From Euperipatoides rowelli (lineage: Eukaryota; Onychophora; Udeonychophora; Euonychophora; Peripatopsidae), in assembly GCA_003024985.2 (NCBI GenBank), contig PXIH01S0002391.1: 13,813 nucleotides of DNA, one strand, 5' to 3'. Shown here in pieces: positions 8,588-13,813 of the stretch. The notes under the pieces are model-generated. The model did not search any database and had not been told where the DNA came from. It saw nothing but the letters and a program-made list of their open reading frames with translations. A program made the translations under genes and the position numbers. How positions within the stretch are numbered: position 1 is the first letter of the stretch; the number at the start of each line of letters is the position of its first letter.

Positions 8588-9078
8588 ATCTTATAGACAT
8601 TTCTGTTGATAAATCTTGTTTAGATTTGTGTGGTTCAATTACAACTTTGAATCTGCAAACAGGCATGTCAAAATAAAATATATATTTAAAAAAAGTCTGG
8701 CTTAAAACAGAACTGCGTTATGTGGAATGCCCGACGTTATCAGGCCTATACATTTAATATAGACTACATTTTATTATCTTACTTTAAATTAATAATGGCA
8801 TTTAAATTATTAATGTATTTATTGAGAGTAGGTAGTGGCCCCTATGTGCATCTCTTTCTGTGACCTGATGAAGTAGGACCCCTACTCTTGCTGTAGTGTA
8901 TCTGCACCCCTGAGTACCCGGTTGGCAGATAAATTATCTGTAATGGACATATGTACTCCCATTTCTCTCCTTGATATCTTATTTTTCAATCATGGGTCCT
9001 ATAATTAGCACCTTTCATACATCTTTGTATTTAATAAATTGGATACATAATGGACATTACGTAGATGACAATGTATTT
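8588..9078. other. Non-coding stretch with a GC-richer hairpin island
   Basis: Most of this is AT-rich and featureless. Positions 8821-8940 are clearly richer in G and C than the surroundings and contain a perfect 6-bp stem AGTAGG (8872-8877) / CCTACT (8881-8886). A second copy of AGAGTAGG at 8825-8832 could pair with CCTACTCT (8881-8888). It looks like a fragment of an unidentified repeat; no protein is recognised. Confidence 0.4.
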
Positions 9079-9082
9079 TTAA

Positions 9083-9528
9083 TATAGAAGTGAGAGGGGA
9101 GGGGAGAAAAGTATTCAACCGAAAATAATGGGGGAAAATTGCATAAGTAATTTGTAGAGCAAGTTTGAGAGCTAATGTGTTGTCTAATAGAATATGCGAT
9201 TGGTGGAATGGCCTCCCATCTGAAGTGGTGAATGCTACCTCTTTTATTAATTTTAAGTTTGAATTGGATGTCTATTGTTCTAACAATCAAATGTTTTGTG
9301 ACTTATTGTAAATTTACAATAATAATATTAAGTTATTTATTTTATTTTTTTCCCCTAGGGCTCAAAAGTTCAATGTGAAGGATCCTGAGCAATAATTGGT
9401 TAATCCCTATTGGTATTTCTTTTAATATAGTTTGCAATGGCTGCAAAACTCAGATCACTATTCAAGATGTTCCTTTTTGATCATGATACATTAAATTGTG
9501 CGTTTTCTCCCCTCCCCTCACTTCTATA
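9083..9528. mobile_element. TTAA-flanked inverted-repeat unit enclosing a LINE tail
   Basis: The left end (from 9083, TATAGAAGTGAGAGGGGAGG...) and right end (to 9528) form an inverted repeat of about 26-28 bp, differing by one two-base indel, with outer TTAA on both sides (9079-9082 and 9529-9532). The inside holds the end of a LINE ORF2 and its apparent 3' sequence. It may be a MITE-like element with a captured LINE tail, or a foldback left by rearranged LINE insertion. No transposase is present. Confidence 0.55.
9147..9311 (+). pseudogene. C-terminal tail of a CR1/L2-like LINE ORF2
   Basis: An open stretch of 54 codons runs from just after a TAA (9144-9146) to a TAA stop at 9309-9311. It contains LRANVLSNRI, WWNGLPSEVVNA, and INFKFELD. 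This matches the well-known end of ORF2 in CR1, L2 and related non-LTR retrotransposons, of the pattern ...F-x-N-R-V-V-x-x-W-N-x-L-P-x-x-V-V-x-A-x-S-(x)-x-F-K-x-x-L-D. The reverse transcriptase and endonuclease are absent, consistent with 5' truncation, which is typical of LINE copies. It sits inside the inverted-repeat unit 9083-9528. The clade within the LINEs cannot be fixed from this tail alone. Confidence 0.72.
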
Positions 9529-9532
9529 TTAA

Positions 9533-10080
9533 TCACTGTCGATTCTATTGTTGTTTTGAAAATCTTTACCAATATTTAACACGCTTAAGAAGTCTTTATG
9601 ATGTCCGTATATTTCTTGTATAAAATGTGATAAATTTAAAAAATTATACTATGTTACTGTTAATTTATCTCAAAAGACTATATTTTATACTTAAAATGAG
9701 ATTTTGTCAACATGCAAGTATATTTCATTGAATTATATTTTTATTATACAATATTTTTTGAAATCAATCTCTATTATATTCTATTTAATAATATAGCTAT
9801 TTTATTCAGAATATGATTGATGCCAAGTCTTTCACTAGACACTTGCACTGGATTTTTTTTAATAATCAAATTTTAAAATTCCAGATATTAGGTGATCTGG
9901 AATATATTGATAATTTTAAATCGAAATAAGTAATAAAATACCTAAGAAATAATTCAAAATTGTCAGTATTATTTTTATAACTTAAATAGCATTTGTACTT
10001 TTAATGTAAATTTGCTTTTTTTAAAATAACTTTGAAACATGTTAAATCATTAGTATGTCTTTTATGTAATTTAGTCTTAG
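9533..10080. other. AT-rich non-coding stretch
   Basis: Very AT-rich, with stops in all frames and no repeat terminus or RNA gene recognised. It ends at the left flank of the first hAT element at 10089. Confidence 0.5.
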
Positions 10081-10088
10081 ATGGATTA

Positions 10089-10474
10089 CAGGGTTCGACA
10101 TTCATTTTTTTAATGGGCGGCAACAAGTTGCCTCCCTAAAAGGCCTATGGGTGGCAACTTTCAGGAATGAATGGCAACTCTTTTGATTGTTCGCAAAGAT
10201 TTATATTTAACTACCATACATGTATTAAAACATGAGATATATAATACTAAAGTTGTGTGAATATTCTAAACATGTGTGTTTTTAAANATTTTATTACTAT
10301 TTATGGGTAAACAAGGGGAAAATGGTTAAATGTCACTTGCTAATTAGATGCTTTAAACTTGTGACCATATAAAAAATGGATGGCAAATATTTGCCACTGC
10401 TTGTGCATCTTGGGTGGCATTTTTAAATATATGATGGCATTTGCCAGCATTGCCATGATAAGCGTCAAGCCCTG
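10089..10474. mobile_element. Non-autonomous hAT element 1 (386 bp)
   Basis: The left end is CAGGGTTCGACATTCAT, and the right end read inward on the minus strand is CAGGGCTTGACGCTTAT. They agree at 12 of 17 positions, with all differences transitions. The interior is rich in GGCAAC and TGGCA words near both ends. GGATTA flanks both sides (10083-10088 and 10475-10480); an 8-bp target ATGGATTA with two bases lost on the right would explain this. There is no transposase. The single N at 10287 lies inside. Confidence 0.7.
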
Positions 10475-10713
10475 GGATTATGAATATTGTATAAGTAAAA
10501 CACAATGTATATGACAACCAATTGTAATATTATTTTTCAAATATTTTAAAATCGCCCTTTTATCTTTTAGTCTCAAATTTGTATTAAATTATTTTTTTAA
10601 ATTGTCTAAAAAATCTGTGATATAAAACAAAATGTAAAAAAAAAATCACTTTGGTTAGGGATTTCTTGTAGCTGTATGTGTTTTGTGAAAGGGAAGATAT
10701 AGTTATGATAATA

Positions 10714-11120
10714 ATTTTTGAGAGAACATCAAACGTCTAATGAAGGGATGGCAAATCTTTTCTAACTAGTGTGCCACTTGAAGCTTGGTTTATTACTTTC
10801 GAATGTCTAGTGTGTCTCCTCTTATTTGCCTTGAAAAATTCATTCTGAAACCTTCCTATGACTTAACAATGTTGCAACACTCGAGGATTATGATTAGAAC
10901 AAAAGTGGTTCTAAATTATGCTAAATTGACCCAAATGATGCTAGATTTTGATCTATTTATTATATGTACAACACTAAACCATGCACAAGATAAAATACAA
11001 TACCTATAGAAAAAATAATGTGGTGTGCCACCCGAGTCGTGTTCGCGTGACATGCATGTCGTATTAACCATCACTGGTCCAATGCATTTATAAGGATTTT
11101 TGAAAGGAAAATCAAACGTC
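10714..11120. repeat. Pair of 24-25 bp direct repeats around hAT element 2
   Basis: ATTTTTGAGAGAACATCAAACGTC (10714-10737 region) and a close copy at 11096-11120 differ by about three changes. They lie outside the hAT element at 10743-11076. Subtracting the element and one target copy leaves a 40-bp period, so a small tandem duplication probably existed before the insertion. Confidence 0.6.
10743..11076. mobile_element. Non-autonomous hAT element 2 (334 bp)
   Basis: The left end reads AAGGGATGGCAAATC and continues into GTGTGCCACTTG. The right end, read inward on the minus strand, is CAGTGATGGTTAATAC and continues into a GGTGGCACACC word. This matches a common hAT end type with GTGCCAC subterminal motifs. 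The flanking 8-bp sequences GTCTAATG (10735-10742) and GTCCAATG (11077-11084) match at 7 of 8 positions, as expected for a hAT target duplication. The interior is AT-rich and non-coding; the open stretch at 10785-11009 lies inside and has no protein meaning. Confidence 0.8.
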
Positions 11121-11211
11121 GGGAGATTGCATGTTCCTATTCTTATAAAATATATTTGATTAATTCAAATGAATAAAATAAGCCGGTTATCATTTCTGCC
11201 TTTATCTACGC

Positions 11212-11622
11212 CAGGGTTTCTTAACCTATGGGTCGCGATCCAAAATTGGGTCGCTTGGAATATTTTGTGGGTCGTAAAACATTTTCAACAAAAATATTTT
11301 AATATCTGTGCATGCATTTTCGTCATTACGGAGAAAGGGCTGACGGAAGTTATGTCAAAATTATCGAAATCCATCAAAAACGATTATTTCACCTCTAGAT
11401 TATCTTAGGGTTGGGGCATAGTGGATTTCACATGTAGCTGGAGTTAGGGTAAAGTTAGGACTAAAGAAAAAAAACTATGGCTGCTATCCATATTGAACAT
11501 TAGTTTCTAGACGCTGAATGTGTTGGATGACTTGTACTTGCAGTCTTGCATTCTATTTGGGTCGCTATACCAAAACTATTACCCCAATTTGGGTTGTGAC
11601 TAAAACAGTTTAAGAAACCCTG
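11212..11622. mobile_element. Non-autonomous hAT element 3 (411 bp)
   Basis: The left end is CAGGGTTTCTTAACC and the right end is the inverse of CAGGGTTTCTTAAAC, a 15-bp terminal inverted repeat with one mismatch. Both ends carry subterminal CCAAATTGGGTCGC-like words, a widespread hAT end type. The flanking 8-bp sequences ATCTACGC (11204-11211) and ATCTAGGC (11623-11630) match at 7 of 8 positions. The 79-codon open stretch at 11169-11408 begins outside and runs through the element end, so it is not a gene. Confidence 0.88.
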
Positions 11623-11630
11623 ATCTAGGC

Positions 11631-12060
11631 ATTTTCACGACCATTGGGTTAGAATTGTGTACCCCAATGGTCAACTACATGTACTGTATATGCCATGAAA
11701 AGGCCTAGATAAAGGGCATATATAATTGGCTTATTTTTATTTGAATAAATAAATACATACTTTAAAGAGTAAAAACAACATGCGTTCTTCTGACATTTGA
11801 TTTTCCTTTCATCAGTAGTTGATATCCATTGTGAGCTATCGTTTAGTGTGTTCACAAATTAATGCAACATCAGTTAGATAATTTTAAAGCATTTTACTTA
11901 ATTTCTGATATTTTTTTCTTTTAATATATCAAAGCTGACCATCCTCCTTGACAAGACCAATTAATAAACTCATCAAAATATATTTTTTTTAGAATATGAT
12001 ACAAGTGAAGATACAATAAATATATTACAATGCAATGATACAAGTTTAAAAACTAAGTTC
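11631..12060. other. AT-rich non-coding stretch
   Basis: No gene, RNA or mobile-element terminus is recognised on either strand. A 68-codon minus-strand opening at 11649-11855 has no recognisable motif and is not called as a gene. Confidence 0.5.
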
Positions 12061-12541
12061 TTAATAGACTATACAAGTTTTGAAAGAAATAAGAAAGGTC
12101 ATAGTTTGCTGGGGCTTAAGATAATGTACAAAATTGGTATAGAATGAATTGGATAATTTTTTTATTTGTATATCATTTAGCTGTGTGTATAATACGCTAT
12201 CAATGGCAGCACAGTCATTCTCTTTTTTACGATACTGTAGTGATTTTTTTGAAAGTGCACTAAGAGACAGAGAAGATGGATCCCCACCCATTTAGGCAGT
12301 CGATTCTATATTTGTTCTAAGCTTCACTCTTCCATTTTGTCATAATTTAAGACCTTTGATGAATTAAGTTTTATAAATAAATTCTCAATTATTTTTTTAC
12401 TGCTTGATCAATTTGTTGCTGTATTTTTAATAATTCGAACCCACTTTCAAAAAAATCTTGAAGCAACAGTTCTAATCTGAACACTATTGACAGATTTTCT
12501 TTTGTCTCTATTAATTTTCTGCTTCGCCTAATTAACAAGAA
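12061..12541 (-). other. Two short minus-strand open frames of unknown meaning
   Basis: One frame runs from 12541 to a stop at 12389 (about 50 codons, no start codon, with a Q- and L-rich helix-like end including ELLKIQQQIDQAVKK). The next runs from an ATG at 12291 to 12061 (76 codons, including SLSALSKKSLQYRKKENDC). They are in different frames, separated by stops, and neither is recognised. The amino-acid make-up is less AT-biased than in most of the window, so they could be fragments of a decayed element or exon. The evidence is weak. Confidence 0.2.
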
Positions 12542-12547
12542 TCAAAA

Positions 12548-12723
12548 TTTTCATTGGTACTTAGAATTAAAGTTTAATACCAGTCTTTCATTCCTCAAAT
12601 CTATGAAAATCTATCTACTGTAGTTTGTATTGACTTGTAATAAACGTTTGATGGCAGTTTTACTTTTCCCATATATCGCACAGTCTATCTAGTTTCATTG
12701 GTACTCATAACTAAAGTTTAATA
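12548..12723. repeat. Local direct duplication (about 31 bp, 145 bp apart)
   Basis: TTTCATTGGTACTTAGAATT (from 12548) and TTTCATTGGTACTCATAACT (from 12693), each continuing into AAAGTTTAATA, are direct repeats with four differences in about 31 bases. The sequence between them is not duplicated further in the window. Confidence 0.6.
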
Positions 12724-12755
12724 TGATTTTCTTTTCTATACTGTATCTCTGAAGT

Positions 12756-13250
12756 TCCATTTGTTTTCGTTTTTTAAAAAATTTTGTAGTAAAAAAAAAA
12801 TAGATTTGTTGTTCATTCCTTTATCCGCCAGAGTAATTTATTTAAAACTATCATTTGAATATTCCAAGAAACTAAAATGAATTTACACTTTATACAATAA
12901 ATTTTATGTAATTCATGAGCCTGTAGAACAAATATGCACGATTATTCCTCCGACATATTCAGTATAATATTAGATTATTTTTATTGAAGTCATGAAACTT
13001 TGTTCATATGAAATCCTGCTATAATATTGATATTTTATTCAGTCTTTAATGTCATGTTGACATATTTACGAGATTACTACACCATAGATTTTTTAAAAAA
13101 AACTTTTATAAATACTTTTTTTAATAAAATTGAAATAGCCATGGTCCTTGTTAAATGATACATACCGGCACTGTGTTTTATAAGCTAATTTAACTAAATA
13201 TGTTGTGGTTATACTTTGACTATTTTTTATTAAATGTTTAATATGTGCCT
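12756..13250. other. AT-rich non-coding stretch
   Basis: No coding region, RNA gene or element terminus is recognised; homopolymer A and T runs are frequent. Confidence 0.5.
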
Positions 13251-13279
13251 ATATTGTACTAATATGCTTCTGTGTGTAT

Positions 13280-13620
13280 ATGGTTTGTTTATATACAGTG
13301 TATATTATTTATATAGACTGTTTATTATAAACTTTATTGAAAACAAGATAATAAATTTTGTACAATATTTTAACGTACACAGAAAATTAAAACAATTATA
13401 CAATTCAAACATTTAACATAAATGGACAAACTTTACAATAAATGTGGTATTCAATTCAGTTTACTGTACGAATATATAGTATATGCATAGTATATACTGT
13501 GTTATATTTACAGTATGTACTGTATATATATAGTGGGTGTGGCTGTGTGCATAACTATATACTGCATATGTATCTATAGACTACAGTATAATGCTGAAAT
13601 ATACTGTATATTATGGAATA
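13280..13620. repeat. Low-complexity tract rich in TACTGTATA-like words
   Basis: Variants of TATACAGTATA / TACTGTATA recur here, for example near 13293, 13463, 13494, 13511, 13516, 13558, 13584 and 13602, in both orientations since the word is nearly palindromic. Single copies occur elsewhere (near 186, 741, 889, 2621, 5649, 11683, 12735). It looks like a degenerate microsatellite or a family of short palindromes. The 60-codon opening at 13234-13416 overlaps it and is not a gene. Confidence 0.45.
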
Positions 13621-13813
13621 TAATTTCATAAATGACTACAATCATCAATGATATGTCATCAATATGGTGTCGGTGTAATATTGCTTTAACACATCGACTG
13701 TCGTTTTTTATTTATTTTGTATATAGTTTTCATTATTGTAACATATTTTTTATTATTTATTGTTTAAAACATGATTGGAGAATATCCACAAGCATTTCAT
13801 CTATTTGTGGAGA
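13621..13813. other. AT-rich non-coding end of the window
   Basis: Nothing recognisable is seen up to the window edge. Confidence 0.45.

Noticed and set aside
8825-8900. Hammerhead ribozyme suggested by CTGATGA followed by a perfect stem
   Set aside because: After the stem the required GAAA core is missing (CTTG instead), and no upstream strand pairs with the bases before CTGATGA to form stem I.
9057-9290. 77-codon minus-strand open frame
   Set aside because: It is antisense to the LINE ORF2 tail at 9147-9311, which has a clear family pattern on the plus strand.
10785-11009. 74-codon plus-strand open frame
   Set aside because: It lies wholly inside a non-autonomous hAT element and has no transposase or other recognisable motif.
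1-13813. tRNA, rRNA, CRISPR array or bacterial-type operon signals
   Set aside because: None seen: no regularly spaced repeats with spacers, no cloverleaf-like segments, no ribosome-binding-site-led gene clusters; composition and elements are those of an animal nuclear genome.

Overview
This window is AT-rich, gene-poor animal-type nuclear DNA and reads as a graveyard of transposable elements. No intact host gene, tRNA, rRNA or CRISPR array is visible. The mix of elements points to a metazoan, probably an invertebrate or basal chordate: a Ty3/gypsy LTR retrotransposon, a T2/Kolobok-like TTAA MITE, several non-autonomous hAT elements, a hAT transposase remnant and a CR1/L2-like LINE tail. The species cannot be named from the sequence. 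One N at 10287 suggests draft assembly.

Layout. Positions 1-2807 are non-coding, with one diverged repeat pair (1339-1416 and 2223-2298). Positions 2808-8037 hold a decayed LTR retrotransposon read on the minus strand. Its 5' LTR is at 7690-8037 and its 3' LTR at 2808-3166, with a polypurine tract just inside the 3' LTR. The pol remnant runs RT, RNase H, a second cellular-type RNase H, then integrase, ending at a stop at 3304-3306. Gag and protease are essentially missing and no env is seen. A 662-bp TTAA-flanked MITE (5667-6328) is nested between RT and the first RNase H, so it arrived after the retrotransposon.

Right of the retrotransposon are a lone hAT terminal fragment ending at 8219 and, at 8337-8573 on the minus strand, an open 78-codon remnant of a hAT transposase C-terminal dimerisation domain. 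At 9083-9528 a TTAA-flanked inverted-repeat unit encloses the last 54 codons of a LINE ORF2. From 10089 to 11622 three different non-autonomous hAT elements lie within 1.5 kb, two of them with 7/8-matching 8-bp target duplications.

The remainder (11631-13813) is AT-rich DNA with two short minus-strand open frames of unknown meaning, a small local duplication, and a tail rich in TACTGTATA-like words.

Nothing here works together as a living operon or pathway. The most notable observation is the dual RNase H arrangement of the Ty3/gypsy pol, which resembles arrangements known from retroviruses and plant Tat elements. All domain calls were made by eye.
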